Positions 32,631 through 40,876 of a stretch of 46,275 nucleotides of DNA are shown here, piece by piece. The position numbers and the translations under genes are program-made. The DNA is taken from NCBI GenBank assembly GCA_021811275.1, contig JAJZPI010000010.1, forward strand, positions 1 to 46,275. The letters are read 5' to 3'. The notes beneath the pieces were generated by a model. It was not told the origin of the DNA, searched no databases, and saw only the letters and a list, made by a program, of their open reading frames with translations. How positions within the stretch are numbered: position 1 is the first letter of the stretch; each line of letters starts with the position of its first letter. Source of the DNA: Deltaproteobacteria bacterium. GTDB taxonomy: Bacteria; Desulfobacterota; Desulfarculia; Desulfarculales; Desulfarculaceae.

Positions 32631-34238
32631 TTAGATGCTCAAGGTCTTGGGCCGGTACTTGGTCAAGACGTAGTCGAATATCAAACGGGTGACCACGATG
32701 GCCGTGAACATGGAGCTGGCCAGGCCGATGGTCAGCGTCACCGCGAAGCCCTTGATGGGGCCGGTGCCGAACTGATAGAGCACCAGGGCGGCGATGACCG
32801 TGGTCAGGTTGGCATCGAAGATGGTGACCGTAGCTCGGGCGTAGCCGGCCTCGACCGCCGCCGAGGTGCTCTTGCCCAACCTCAGTTCCTCGCGTATGCG
32901 CTCATTGATCAGCACGTTGGCATCCACGGCCATGCCTATGGTCAGGATGATGCCGGCGATGCCGGGCAGGGTCAGGGTGGCCTGCATGAGCACCATGACG
33001 GCCATGATGATGACCACGTTCAGGACCACCGCCACGTCGGCGGCCAAACCCGAAAGCCGGTAGTAGACCAGCATGAAGAGGAAGACCGCCAGCCCGCCCA
33101 CCAGCGCGGCCATCAGGCCCTGGTTGATGGAGTCGCGTCCCAGGCTGGGGCCCACGGTGCGCTCTTCCAGCATCTTGACCGGGGCCGGCAGCGCGCCGGA
33201 GCGTAGCACCACGGCCAAGTCGCGGGCCTCCTCCATGGTGAAGTCCCCGCTGATGCGGGCCTCGCCGCCGGTGATGGGCTCCTGAATGACCGGAGCCGAC
33301 TGCACCTTGTCGTCGAGCACTATGGCCAGGCGCTTCTTGACGTTGCGGGTGGTCAGGTCGGAGAACTGGCGCTTGCCGATATCGTTGAAGGCCACCGAAA
33401 CGTAGGGCTCGCCGTTCTGGGAATCCAGATGCACCCGGGCGTCGGCGATGGTCTCGCCGGTCATGCTGGCCCGCGAGCGGATGACGATCGGCTCCTTGCT
33501 GGCCCGCCCGGTGGAACGATCACGCGTATAGATGTAGTTGAGCTCGCTGCCCGGGGGCAGCGCCGCCTTGCTGGCCGAGCGGGGGTCGACGGTGTCGTCG
33601 ACCATCTTGAACTCCAGTTGGGCGGTCTTGCCTATGACGGCGATGGCGCGCTGGGTGTCCTTTACGCCCGGCAGTTGCACCAGTATGCGTCCGCCGGCCT
33701 GGGGCACGATCTCCGGCTCGGCCACGCCGAACTGATCGACGCGGTTGCGGATGGTCTCCAGGGCCTGGCTGATGGCCTGTTCACGTATGTGCTGGGCGGC
33801 CTTGTCATGCAGCTTGAGCGCCACCGCCACTTGGCCATTGGGCAGGGTGCGGGCCGGTTCCATCACGAAGTCGGGCATGGCCTTCTGCACCAGGTCCTCG
33901 AACCTGGCCTTTTCGTTTTCGGCCATGAGGTTCAAGGTGATGCGCCCAGCGGCGTCCACCTCGGGCTTGGAGGACGGCAGCTTCTCCTTATCCTCGCGCA
34001 TCTTGCGCACCAAGTCCTGGCTGGCGCGCTCGATGCTGGAGGCCACCGCCTTGTCGGCGTCCACCTCCAGCACCAGGTGCATGCCGCCCTGCAGGTCCAG
34101 TCCCATGCGGATTTTTTCCGAAAGGAAGCTGGGCCACCAGGCGGGAAGCTTCTCGCTCAGGGTGGGCGCCAGCAAGAGCAGGGACACCACGATGATGGCC
34201 CCCACGCTCAATGCCTTGATGGTAAAGCTCCTAGACAA
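32631..34238 (-). CDS. secD: Protein translocase subunit SecD
   Basis: The 535-residue subunit has an N-terminal helix (ALSVGAIIVVSLLLLAP), then the SecD start motif RMGLDLQGGMHLVLEVD. A large periplasmic P1 domain (about 60-350) follows, and then VVVL-type segments with about five membrane helices. These include AVDANVLINERIREELRLG and TVIAALVLYQFGTGPIKGFAVTL, as in the RND superfamily. It is of normal length. It lies 96 bp after yajC with a hairpin in the gap, and 60 bp before secF. Confidence 0.96.
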   Translation of the reverse strand: MSRSFTIKALSVGAIIVVSLLLLAPTLSEKLPAWWPSFLSEKIRMGLDLQGGMHLVLEVDADKAVASSIERASQDLVRKMREDKEKLPSSKPEVDAAGRITLNLMAENEKARFEDLVQKAMPDFVMEPARTLPNGQVAVALKLHDKAAQHIREQAISQALETIRNRVDQFGVAEPEIVPQAGGRILVQLPGVKDTQRAIAVIGKTAQLEFKMVDDTVDPRSASKAALPPGSELNYIYTRDRSTGRASKEPIVIRSRASMTGETIADARVHLDSQNGEPYVSVAFNDIGKRQFSDLTTRNVKKRLAIVLDDKVQSAPVIQEPITGGEARISGDFTMEEARDLAVVLRSGALPAPVKMLEERTVGPSLGRDSINQGLMAALVGGLAVFLFMLVYYRLSGLAADVAVVLNVVIIMAVMVLMQATLTLPGIAGIILTIGMAVDANVLINERIREELRLGKSTSAAVEAGYARATVTIFDANLTTVIAALVLYQFGTGPIKGFAVTLTIGLASSMFTAIVVTRLIFDYVLTKYRPKTLSI

Positions 34239-34265
34239 GGTGCACTCCTTGGCTTGAATGCGCCA

Positions 34266-34298
34266 CTCTCGCCGCCGCCCTTGTGGGGGCGGCGAGAG
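34266..34298 (-). other. Intercistronic hairpin between yajC and secD
   Basis: A perfect 11-bp stem (CTCTCGCCGCC with GGCGGCGAGAG) encloses an 11-nt loop. There is no T-run after it, so it is more likely an mRNA stabiliser or attenuator between yajC and secD than a terminator. Confidence 0.45.
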
Positions 34299-34334
34299 CG
34301 GGACGGGCCCGGCCAGCCTCTCGGCTGGTCCAGG

Positions 34335-34697
34335 CTATTTCTTTTGGGGAGCGGCGGCTTCGGCGGAGCCGGCCAGCCCCGCGACGTGACCGCGCGCCAC
34401 CTTGATCCGCACCTGGGGGGCAACCTCGATGACCACCACTTGGTCGGTCAGGCCGGTGATCTTGCCGTAAACGCCGCCGGAGGTGATGACCTCGTCACCC
34501 TTGTGCAGGTTGGCCAGCAGATCCTTGTGGGCCTTGGCCTTCTTCTGTTGGGGCCTGATCAGCAGAAAGTAGAAGATGGCGAACATTAGCACCAGCATGG
34601 GCAGGGGGCCGGTGAGCAGTCCGCCCAGCCCTCCCTGCGCGGCCTGGCCACCAGCATCCTCGGCCCAGGCCAGTGACGTCGTCAACAGATCTAGCAT
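34335..34697 (-). CDS. yajC: Preprotein translocase subunit YajC
   Basis: The 120-residue protein has a single transmembrane helix (LPMLVLMFAIFYFLLIRPQQKKAK, in part) followed by the conserved cytosolic domain (LLANLHKGDEVITSGGVYGKI, VVVIEVAPQVRIKVARGHV). It joins SecDF in the holo-translocon. The ATG at 34697 follows GGGAGGAAACC. A longer in-frame reading (to 34763) would overlap tgt and lacks the family's start pattern. It lies just 10 bp after tgt. Confidence 0.94.
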   Translation of the reverse strand: MLDLLTTSLAWAEDAGGQAAQGGLGGLLTGPLPMLVLMFAIFYFLLIRPQQKKAKAHKDLLANLHKGDEVITSGGVYGKITGLTDQVVVIEVAPQVRIKVARGHVAGLAGSAEAAAPQKK

Positions 34698-34707
34698 GGT
34701 TTCCTCC

Positions 34708-35841
34708 CTAGTTTTCCGCCCCTGGCCCCTGGTGGCCCTGGGCCAGGGCGGCCAGGACCTCATGGGCGAAGGCGGGATAGCGATCTTGGGAGATGGCCTC
34801 GCGCAGCTCGGCCATCAGGTTCAAGATATAATGCAAGTTGTGCACCGTATTCAAGCGGTAGGACAACAGCTCCCTGGCCATGAACAAATGGCGCAGGTAG
34901 GCCCGGCTGTAGCGGGCGCAGGTGGGACAGGAGCAGTCCTCATCAATAGGCGCGGAATCGGCAGCAAAGCGGGCGTTGCGTATGTTCATGCGCCCATGCC
35001 TGGTGAGCAAAGTGCCGTTGCGGGCCATGCGCGTGGGCAGCACGCAGTCGAAGAGATCGACGCCCAGCCCGGCGCAGGCCACCAAGTCCGCCGGCTCGCC
35101 CACGCCCATCAGATAGACGGCCTTGTCACCCGGCAGCAGCGGGACCGTATCGGCGATGACCTGCATCATGGCTTCCTTGGGCTCTCCCACGCTAAGCCCC
35201 CCCAGGGCGTAGCCGTCCAAATCCAACTCGCATAACAACCCGGCGCTCAGACGCCGCAGGTCGGGATAGACCCCGCCCTGGACTATGCCCATGAGCGCGC
35301 CGCCCCCAGACCCGCGGGCGTCCCGCGCCCGCGCCGCCCAGCGGGCGTCGCGGGCGAGCGACTTCTCGACGTAATCCCGGGTCGAGCCGGGCGGCGGGCA
35401 TTCGTCGAGCATCATCATCACGTCGCTGCCCAGCTTCTCCTGAGCCGCCACCACCGACTCTGGGGTCATGGCAAGCGGGCTTCCGTCCAGGTGGGAGCGG
35501 AAGCTCACCCCCTCCTCCTCCACCTTGCGCAGGGAGGCCAGGCTGAAGACCTGGAACCCGCCGCTGTCGGTGAGGATGGGGCCCTCCCAGCCCATGAAGC
35601 GGTGCAACCCGCCAAGGGCCGCCACCACCTCCGTCCCCGGCCGCAGCATGAGGTGGTAGGTGTTGGCCAGGATCATCCCGGCCCCCAGCCCCGCCACCTC
35701 CTCGGGCAGGAGCGACTTGACTGTGGCCAGAGTGCCCACCGGCATAAAGGCCGGGGTCTCGACCGGGCCCCGCCGGGTCTTCAGCCGACCCCGCCGGGCC
35801 AGGCCCGAGCGGGCCAGTTCCTTGAACTCCAGCAGGCCCAC
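34708..35841 (-). CDS. tgt: Queuine/preQ1 tRNA-ribosyltransferase
   Basis: Tgt exchanges guanine 34 of tRNAs with GUN anticodons for the queuosine precursor preQ1. The 377 residues show LANTYHLMLRPG, DSGGFQVFSLA (with an active-site Asp), MMMLDECPPPG, GIVQGGVYPDLRRLSA and ALGGLSVGE. The catalytic VDLFDCVLPTRMARNG comes next, and the zinc ligands are CSCPTCARYSRAYLRHL with the later His. The start is GTG 35841, 3 bp after the queA stop, consistent with coupling. queA makes the next step on the same tRNA. Confidence 0.96.
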   Translation of the reverse strand: MGLLEFKELARSGLARRGRLKTRRGPVETPAFMPVGTLATVKSLLPEEVAGLGAGMILANTYHLMLRPGTEVVAALGGLHRFMGWEGPILTDSGGFQVFSLASLRKVEEEGVSFRSHLDGSPLAMTPESVVAAQEKLGSDVMMMLDECPPPGSTRDYVEKSLARDARWAARARDARGSGGGALMGIVQGGVYPDLRRLSAGLLCELDLDGYALGGLSVGEPKEAMMQVIADTVPLLPGDKAVYLMGVGEPADLVACAGLGVDLFDCVLPTRMARNGTLLTRHGRMNIRNARFAADSAPIDEDCSCPTCARYSRAYLRHLFMARELLSYRLNTVHNLHYILNLMAELREAISQDRYPAFAHEVLAALAQGHQGPGAEN

Positions 35842-35844
35842 CGG

Positions 35845-36933
35845 CTAAAAAATCAGCATGGCGTCGCCGAAGCTGTAGAAGCGGTAGTTCATCTTAACCG
35901 CCTCGGCGTAGGCCGCCAGCACCCGCTCCCTGCCTCCCAGGGCCGACACCAGCATGAGCAGCGTGGTGCGGGGCAGGTGGAAGTTGGTCAGGATGCCGTC
36001 GGCCACCTGAAACTTGAACCCCGGGGCGACGAGCAGATCGCACCAGCCCGCCCCGGGCCTGGGCACCCCCCCCGGCCCAGGCCGCCATTCCAGGGCCCGC
36101 AGGCTGGTGGTGCCCACCGCCACTACCCTGCCCCCTCGCGCCTTGGCCCTGGCCACGGCCCGGCTGGTCTGATCGGGGACCTCCACCCATTCGGCGTGTA
36201 AGCGGCCGGCCAAGAGATCCTCTGGCGCGGGCTCGGCGAAGGTTCCGTAGCCCACGTGCAGGGTCAGGCGCGCCGTTTCCACTCCTCGTTTCGCCAGGGC
36301 GGCCAGCAACTCGGGGCTGAAGTGCAGCCCGGCCGTGGGGGCGGCCACCGCTCCGGCCCGGGCGGCATACACGGTCTGGTAGCGCCGCAGGTCCTCGGCC
36401 GTGGGGCCTTGCGGCCGCTTGATGTAGGGCGGCAGGGGCACCTGCCCGCGCTGGCGGGCAATATCCAAGGCCCGGCCGGGTAGCCAGACCAGGCCCCGCC
36501 CACGGGCGCCGCGCTCCAAGACCCGCAGGGTCAGCGGCGGCTCGCCCTCCAGGATCAGCTCCTGACCTTCGGCCAGCGGCCGGTGGGAGCGCAGCAGCGC
36601 CTCATGCACCTGGCCGCCCTGCTCCTCGCGCAGCGGGTGGGCCGGGGCCAGGAGCAGCATCTCCACCCTGCCTCCGGAGGGCTTGCGCGCCCAGAGACGG
36701 GCCGGCACCACCTCGGTGTCGTTGAGCACCAGTAGATCGCCGGGAGAGAGCAGGCCCACCAGATCGGTCACCCGCGCGTGAACCAGCTCCCCGCCCTGAC
36801 GAGGCAGGACCAGAAGACGGGAGCGCACCCGGCGCCCAGCCGGGCGCTGGGCCACCAGATGGCCGGGGAGTTGGTAGTCATAGGCGCCCAGGGGGTCGTC
36901 CCCCCGGGAGGCCTGGGCGTTCAAGGCTGCCAT
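35845..36933 (-). CDS. queA: S-adenosylmethionine:tRNA ribosyltransferase-isomerase
   Basis: QueA transfers the ribosyl group of SAM to preQ1-modified tRNA, giving epoxyqueuosine. The 362 residues have the family blocks YDYQLPGHLVAQRPAG, DLLVLNDTEVVPARLW, VAAPTAGLHFSPELLAALAKRG (in part), HVGYGTF and NFHLPRTTLLMLVSA, ending YRFYSFGDAMLIF. The ATG at 36933 lacks a strong Shine-Dalgarno sequence. A good promoter lies 85 bp upstream, so queA heads the queA-tgt-yajC-secD-secF run that likely continues to parA, parB and the NYN gene. Confidence 0.96.
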   Translation of the reverse strand: MAALNAQASRGDDPLGAYDYQLPGHLVAQRPAGRRVRSRLLVLPRQGGELVHARVTDLVGLLSPGDLLVLNDTEVVPARLWARKPSGGRVEMLLLAPAHPLREEQGGQVHEALLRSHRPLAEGQELILEGEPPLTLRVLERGARGRGLVWLPGRALDIARQRGQVPLPPYIKRPQGPTAEDLRRYQTVYAARAGAVAAPTAGLHFSPELLAALAKRGVETARLTLHVGYGTFAEPAPEDLLAGRLHAEWVEVPDQTSRAVARAKARGGRVVAVGTTSLRALEWRPGPGGVPRPGAGWCDLLVAPGFKFQVADGILTNFHLPRTTLLMLVSALGGRERVLAAYAEAVKMNYRFYSFGDAMLIF

Positions 36934-37017
36934 TACCCAACGATTCTCTTGCGGCTCGGAGGCGGCCCGGCCGCCCCGTCTGGAGGGCTAACCCGCCTGT
37001 GTTCCATAAAGATCGGT

Positions 37018-37046
37018 ATCATATGCGCCCGCCACTGGCTTGTCAA
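37018..37046 (-). promoter_or_regulatory. Promoter of the queA-tgt-yajC-secDF operon
   Basis: On the minus strand TTGACA (37041-37046) and TATGAT (37018-37023) are separated by 17 bp, 85 bp upstream of queA. This is the closest consensus match in the window. Confidence 0.7.
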
Positions 37047-37105
37047 GCTTGAGCCCCCTTCCCCCTGCCCGGCCCCCCGCCCGCCGAGCGGAAGGCACTT
37101 TCGCC

Positions 37106-37137
37106 TTGACAGCGACGGGCAATATACCGACTATAGG
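37106..37137 (+). promoter_or_regulatory. Putative promoter for the small zinc-ribbon gene
   Basis: TTGACA (37106-37111) is followed by TATAGG (37132-37137) after 20 bp. The spacing is long, so confidence is low. Confidence 0.3.
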
Positions 37138-37200
37138 GGCCTGGCCGAAACCTGAACGGCCCACAAATTTCCAATTCCGCTGCCAACCAGGGGGTTAGGT

Positions 37201-37380
37201 ATGTCCAAGATTTACGTCAAGTGCAAGACCGAGGATTGCGGCGCCCAGGTGATGGCTCCCGAGGCTAACCAGGTTGCCGAGGACCAGCTTGCCTCCGTGC
37301 TGCACAAGAAAAACTACTACCTTTGCAACAAGTGCGGCAAGGTCTATGCCTACACCAAGGAAGACCACTTCGCGGCCTAG
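37201..37380 (+). CDS. Small zinc-ribbon protein, 59 residues
   Basis: The ATG at 37201, with AGGGGG 6-7 nt upstream, opens a 59-residue frame ending TAG at 37380. The protein starts MSKIYVKCKTEDCGAQ and has a second pair at LCNKCGKVYAYT. The four cysteines (C-x4-C and C-x2-C) form a likely zinc ribbon. The product is otherwise charged and soluble. I do not recognise a named family. It stands alone between queA (divergent) and the repeat protein (convergent), with its own ribosome binding site and terminator. These features support a real gene, perhaps a small regulator or a metal protein; this is inference. Confidence 0.75.
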   Translation: MSKIYVKCKTEDCGAQVMAPEANQVAEDQLASVLHKKNYYLCNKCGKVYAYTKEDHFAA

Positions 37381-37448
37381 CGGCCTGCCTCCGGGCCTCT
37401 TGCCACTGAGCCTCGCCACCGGGCGGGCCGTCCACCAGGCCGGCCCGC

Positions 37449-37473
37449 CCGGACCATTACGAGGTCCGGTTTT
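37449..37473. terminator. Terminator between small zinc-ribbon gene and repeat-protein gene
   Basis: A 7-bp stem (CCGGACC / GGTCCGG) with loop ATTACGA is followed directly by TTTT at 37470-37473. A stronger 12-bp hairpin (37419-37452) precedes and partly overlaps it. Together they can stop transcription from the plus strand and perhaps from both. Confidence 0.6.
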
Positions 37474-38218
37474 AGTCCTCCTTGCCGCCCGCGGCGCGCG
37501 CGCCCATGGTAAGCAGGACGCGCAACACCTCCACGGCCAAAAGCACCCCCAGCACCAGCCCCGCCACGGTGAGCAGGCGAGGCATGAAATTCTCCCAGCT
37601 CCAGGCTTGCCCGGAGAGCAGCCCGTCTTCTTCCAGCAGCCAGCCCAAGGGGCGCCACCCCGCGGCCCCCGGCAGGGGCTTGCTCTCCAATAGGCCCCGC
37701 ACCTTGTCCATTTCCAGCAGGGTTTCGGGCAGGCTGTTTATGTCCGGCGGCAGACCGCTCATCCCTGACGGCAGGCTGCTTATTTCCAACGGCAGACCGC
37801 TTACCCCGGACGGCAGATGCTTGATGTTCCAGGGTAGCGGAGGCCTTTCCTCCGGGGCCAGTTCCTCCACCTTGCCCCGCTTGACCTGGGACACACGGGC
37901 CTCGTGGATGATATACAGATGGGCCGAGGCCAGGGGGATAAGAGTCTCCCGCGAGAGCGTGAAAAGCTCCAGCTTGAAACGGTTTTCGTCGCGTATCATC
38001 TCCGAGGAAAGCAGTTCGGGGTCGCCGGAGGGCGTGGGATTGCCCAGCAAATCATGGCCGTAAGGGGGAAGCGGGGCACGCGGACCGTTTGGCGCGGCCT
38101 GCGGGCCCAGGGGCAGCAGCTCGCCGGCGGGAAACTGCTCGGCGCGGGCCGGAACCGCCGCCAAGAGCAGCCAAAACACCGCCGCCAGGCATGCCGATGA
38201 TGAAAAGAAACGGACCAA
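37472..38218 (-). CDS. Secreted/membrane protein with heptapeptide LP repeats, function unknown
   Basis: The 248-residue protein starts with a signal peptide-like segment (ACLAAVFWLLLAAVPARAE, cleavage after ARA). It continues with a Pro/Gly-rich region and a middle domain (RDENRFKLELFTLSRETLIP, LASAHLYIIHEARVSQ) that I cannot assign. Residues 135-166 or so carry five imperfect heptads beginning LP (LPSGVSG, LPLEISS, LPSGMSG, LPPDINS, LPETLLE). One C-terminal transmembrane helix (LLTVAGLVLGVLLAVEVLRVLL) and a short charged tail follow. The protein is probably anchored by its C-terminus with the bulk in the periplasm. I choose TTG 38218 (GGAGG 4 nt upstream), because it places the signal peptide at the N-terminus. 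Confidence 0.65.
   Translation of the reverse strand: MVRFFSSSACLAAVFWLLLAAVPARAEQFPAGELLPLGPQAAPNGPRAPLPPYGHDLLGNPTPSGDPELLSSEMIRDENRFKLELFTLSRETLIPLASAHLYIIHEARVSQVKRGKVEELAPEERPPLPWNIKHLPSGVSGLPLEISSLPSGMSGLPPDINSLPETLLEMDKVRGLLESKPLPGAAGWRPLGWLLEEDGLLSGQAWSWENFMPRLLTVAGLVLGVLLAVEVLRVLLTMGARAAGGKED
37728..37832 (-). repeat. Five tandem 21-bp imperfect repeats
   Basis: On the plus strand the unit begins GGCAG at 37728, 37749, 37770, 37791 and 37812, an exact 21-bp period. Each unit encodes one LPxxxxx heptad in the minus-strand protein. Copies 2 and 4 resemble each other (GGCAGACCGCT), as do copies 1 and 3 (GGCAGGCTG), so an older 42-bp duplication is likely. Confidence 0.8.
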
Positions 38219-38308
38219 GGGGCCTCCGGCAAGTCCAGGTTTGTCCCTCAGATTACGGTATCTAAGATAGCACGGCCGGGGGGGCGGGGCTACCTGCACC
38301 GGCCCGGC

Positions 38309-38337
38309 TTGACAGGGGGGCCCTCATGCCCTACGGT
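38309..38337 (+). promoter_or_regulatory. Putative promoter of the Yip1-family gene
   Basis: TTGACA (38309-38314) and TACGGT (38332-38337) are separated by 17 bp. A longer reading of the gene would begin on this -35 box, which supports the downstream GTG at 38381. Confidence 0.4.
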
Positions 38338-38380
38338 TCCTGACAGCGCCCATTTCCCAGCCGGCCCCCTGGAGGAAACC

Positions 38381-38998
38381 GTGGATTACGCCCAGCTGCC
38401 CTTGGAGTTCAACTGGCGACGCCCGCAGACCTTCTTCCAGGTGGCCATGGCCGCCACGCTCTCGCCCAGGGCCTTTTTCGCTCAGTTGCCCAGGACCGGC
38501 AGCCTGGCGTCTCCCATCCTGTTCGTATTGGCGGCAAGGCTCCTGCCCTCCCTGGCCGGTGCGGCCTTCGTGCTGGGTCAGGGTCCGGGCAAGGCCCTCT
38601 ACTTCCTGGTCTACACCATGGTATCTTCCTTGGTGCTGGCCCTGGCCCTCTCGGCCCTGCTCTACGCCGTGGTCCAGTTCCTCTTCCGCCAAAGCTCCCT
38701 GACCTTCGACCTGGCCATCCGCGTGGTCTGCTACAGCTGGGGCGTGCAGATACTCTCCCTGCTCAACATCATTCCCTCGCCCATGACCGTGGTTCTGCTC
38801 AACCTAGTCATCTTCCTGCTCATCCTTTACATTATCGGGGTGGGCCTCGGTGTCGTCGGCGGGCTCAGCAAGGGCCAAACCTGGGGCGCCCTGGCCCTGG
38901 CCCTGCTCATCCTGGGGGCGATCTGGATCGGTCTGACCAAGGGCATCGGGGTGGAAACCCCGACCCCACCGCCCGCACCAGCCCAGCCAGGCAACTGA
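38381..38998 (+). CDS. Yip1-family membrane protein
   Basis: The 205-residue protein has an N-terminal PLEFNWRRPQTFFQVAMAATL segment like the Yip1 domain, followed by about five hydrophobic helices (SPILFVLAARLLPSLAG, YFLVYTMVSSLVLALALS, VVCYSWGVQILSLLNIIP, VVLLNLVIFLLILYIIG, ALALALLILGAIWIG). It ends in a Pro-rich tail. The family is a set of bacterial homologues of a eukaryotic membrane-traffic protein, with unknown roles. The start is GTG 38381, with GGAGG 6 nt upstream. The adaptor gene of the exporter follows 43 bp downstream. Confidence 0.8.
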   Translation: MDYAQLPLEFNWRRPQTFFQVAMAATLSPRAFFAQLPRTGSLASPILFVLAARLLPSLAGAAFVLGQGPGKALYFLVYTMVSSLVLALALSALLYAVVQFLFRQSSLTFDLAIRVVCYSWGVQILSLLNIIPSPMTVVLLNLVIFLLILYIIGVGLGVVGGLSKGQTWGALALALLILGAIWIGLTKGIGVETPTPPPAPAQPGN

Positions 38999-39041
38999 CC
39001 TTAACCCGGCTCCGGCTCGCCGGTCCCCGCGAGGAGCTGTC

Positions 39042-40145
39042 TTGGTCAAAGCCAAAGCATGGAAAATCTCGGCCCTGGCCCTGCTCCTGGCGGCGGCCGC
39101 CGCCGGGCTCTGGGTCTGGCTTTCGCCCAAGGGCCAGGAGGAGACGGTCCAGGGCAAGGAGTTCAAGGTGCAGCGCGGCCAGGTCAGGCGCCTGGTCACC
39201 AGCACCGGCACGGTCAAGGCCCAGGTGGGGGCTGAGGTCAAGGTGGGCACCCGGGTCAGCGGACGGGTGGAGAAGCTCATGGTGGCCATCGGCGAGGAGG
39301 TCAAGGCCGGCCAGGTGGTGGCGGTGATCGAGCACGCAGACCTGGAGGCCAAGGTCAAGCAGGCCGAGGCGGAACTCAACGAGGCGCGGGTCAAGCTGGC
39401 GCAAGCCAAGGTGGACGCGGCCCGCCAACGGGCGCTCCGGGCCGAGGACCTGGTATCCCAGGATTCCTTGGACAAAGCTGTGCAGCAGGTGGAGGTGCTT
39501 GCCTCCCAGGAGGCCTCCGCCAAGGCCCGCCTGGTCACGGCCCAGGTCAACCTGGAGTTCGCCACGGTGCGCGCACCCATCGCCGGGGTGGTGGCCACCA
39601 TCTCCACCCAGGAGGGCGAGACCGTGGCCGCCTCCTTTAACGCCCCCACCTTCATGAACATCGTGGACCTGGGCCGGTTGCAGGTCGAGGACTACGTGGA
39701 CGAGACCGACGTGGGCCAGGTGGCGGTGGGCCAGGCCGCCTTCTTCGGCGTCGAGGCATTCCCCGAGCGCAGGTTCAAGGCCGAGGTGCAGGCCATCCGC
39801 CCGGCGGCCAAGCTGGTCGACGACGTGGTCTACTACACCGTGGACCTGAAGATAGTCGACGAGTACAAGGGCCTTCTCAAGCCTGAGATGACTGCCAACG
39901 TTTCCCTGATCGTCGACGCCCACCCAAACGCGCTCTGGGTGCCGCCGGACGCCGTGCGGCGCAAGGGCGGCGTGAACCTGGTCTACCTGCGGGAAAACGG
40001 CCGCACCCCCCAGCGCGAGGTCAGGGTGGGCTGGAGCGAGCCGGACCGCACTGAAATCCTGGAAGGGCTGGCCGAGGGCCAGGCGGTGATCGTGCCCCGG
40101 CACAATACAGCCGGACCCACGGTCAAGGGGCCCGGACTGCGGTGA
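39042..40145 (+). CDS. MacA-like periplasmic adaptor (membrane fusion protein)
   Basis: The 367-residue protein has an N-terminal membrane anchor (ISALALLLAAAAAGLWVWL) followed by the HlyD/MacA layout. A lipoyl-like domain (VGTRVSGRVEKLMVAIGEEVKAG, in part) precedes a coiled-coil hairpin (about 95-160, rich in A, E, K), and a beta-barrel (FATVRAPIAGVVATI) and membrane-proximal domain follow. It should link an inner-membrane exporter to the cell envelope. The start is TTG 39042 (GAGGAG upstream). The ATPase gene overlaps its end by 4 bp. No TolC-type gene is in the window, so the outer-membrane partner is elsewhere. Confidence 0.88.
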   Translation: MVKAKAWKISALALLLAAAAAGLWVWLSPKGQEETVQGKEFKVQRGQVRRLVTSTGTVKAQVGAEVKVGTRVSGRVEKLMVAIGEEVKAGQVVAVIEHADLEAKVKQAEAELNEARVKLAQAKVDAARQRALRAEDLVSQDSLDKAVQQVEVLASQEASAKARLVTAQVNLEFATVRAPIAGVVATISTQEGETVAASFNAPTFMNIVDLGRLQVEDYVDETDVGQVAVGQAAFFGVEAFPERRFKAEVQAIRPAAKLVDDVVYYTVDLKIVDEYKGLLKPEMTANVSLIVDAHPNALWVPPDAVRRKGGVNLVYLRENGRTPQREVRVGWSEPDRTEILEGLAEGQAVIVPRHNTAGPTVKGPGLR

Positions 40146-40876
40146 TCCGCCTCAAGGGCATCACCAAGACCTATCAGACCGGCCAGGTCTCCACTCCCGT
40201 CCTGCTGGGGGTGGATCTCGAAATCGCCGGGGGCGAATTTACGGCAATAATGGGCCCCTCCGGTTCAGGCAAGTCCACCCTCATGCACATCATGGGCCTT
40301 CTGGACCGCCCCAGCGGCGGCAGCTACCTGCTCGACGGCCATGAGGTCTGCGACCTGACCGACGACCAGCTCAGCGTCTTGCGCAACCGCAAGATGGGCT
40401 TCGTGTTCCAGGCCTTTCACCTGCTGGCCCAGGCCACGGCCCTGAAAAACGTGCTGCTGCCCTTTGTCTACGCCGGCCCTTACCCTACCGACGCCCAGGA
40501 ACGCGGACGCCGGGCCCTGGCCGCGGTCGGGCTGGAGCACCGTCTGAGTCACCGCCCGGGCGAGCTTTCCGGCGGCGAGTGCCAGCGGGTGGCCATCGCC
40601 CGGGCCCTGGTCACCGATCCGGATCTGATCTTCGCCGATGAGCCCACCGGCAACCTGGACCGCCGCTCCTCCTACGAGGTCATGGCCATCCTGCAAGGCC
40701 TGAGCGCCCAAGGCAAGACCGTGGTGCTGGTGACCCATGACAGCCACGTGAGCGAGATGTGCTCGCGGGTGGTGCGTCTGGTCTATGGGCGCATCGAGTC
40801 CGACCAGCGCAACCCCTCGCCGCTTTCGGCAGCCGCCATGTTGGCCGGGCTGCCGCCGGAGCAGGATCAGCCGTGA
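40142..40876 (+). CDS. ABC transporter ATP-binding protein (MacB/LolD-like)
   Basis: The 244-residue nucleotide-binding subunit has Walker [10 protein letters not shown] (38-46), the Q-loop region ([10 protein letters not shown]), signature [16 protein letters not shown], Walker [14 protein letters not shown] and the H-loop VTHD. This is the LolD/MacB subfamily that powers mechanotransmission-type exporters. In classical MacB the ATPase and permease are one protein; here they are separate. The GTG at 40142 overlaps the adaptor stop (GTGA), and the next permease overlaps its stop in the same way. Confidence 0.94.
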   Translation: MIRLKGITKTYQTGQVSTPVLLGVDLEIAGGEFTAIMGPSGSGKSTLMHIMGLLDRPSGGSYLLDGHEVCDLTDDQLSVLRNRKMGFVFQAFHLLAQATALKNVLLPFVYAGPYPTDAQERGRRALAAVGLEHRLSHRPGELSGGECQRVAIARALVTDPDLIFADEPTGNLDRRSSYEVMAILQGLSAQGKTVVLVTHDSHVSEMCSRVVRLVYGRIESDQRNPSPLSAAAMLAGLPPEQDQP

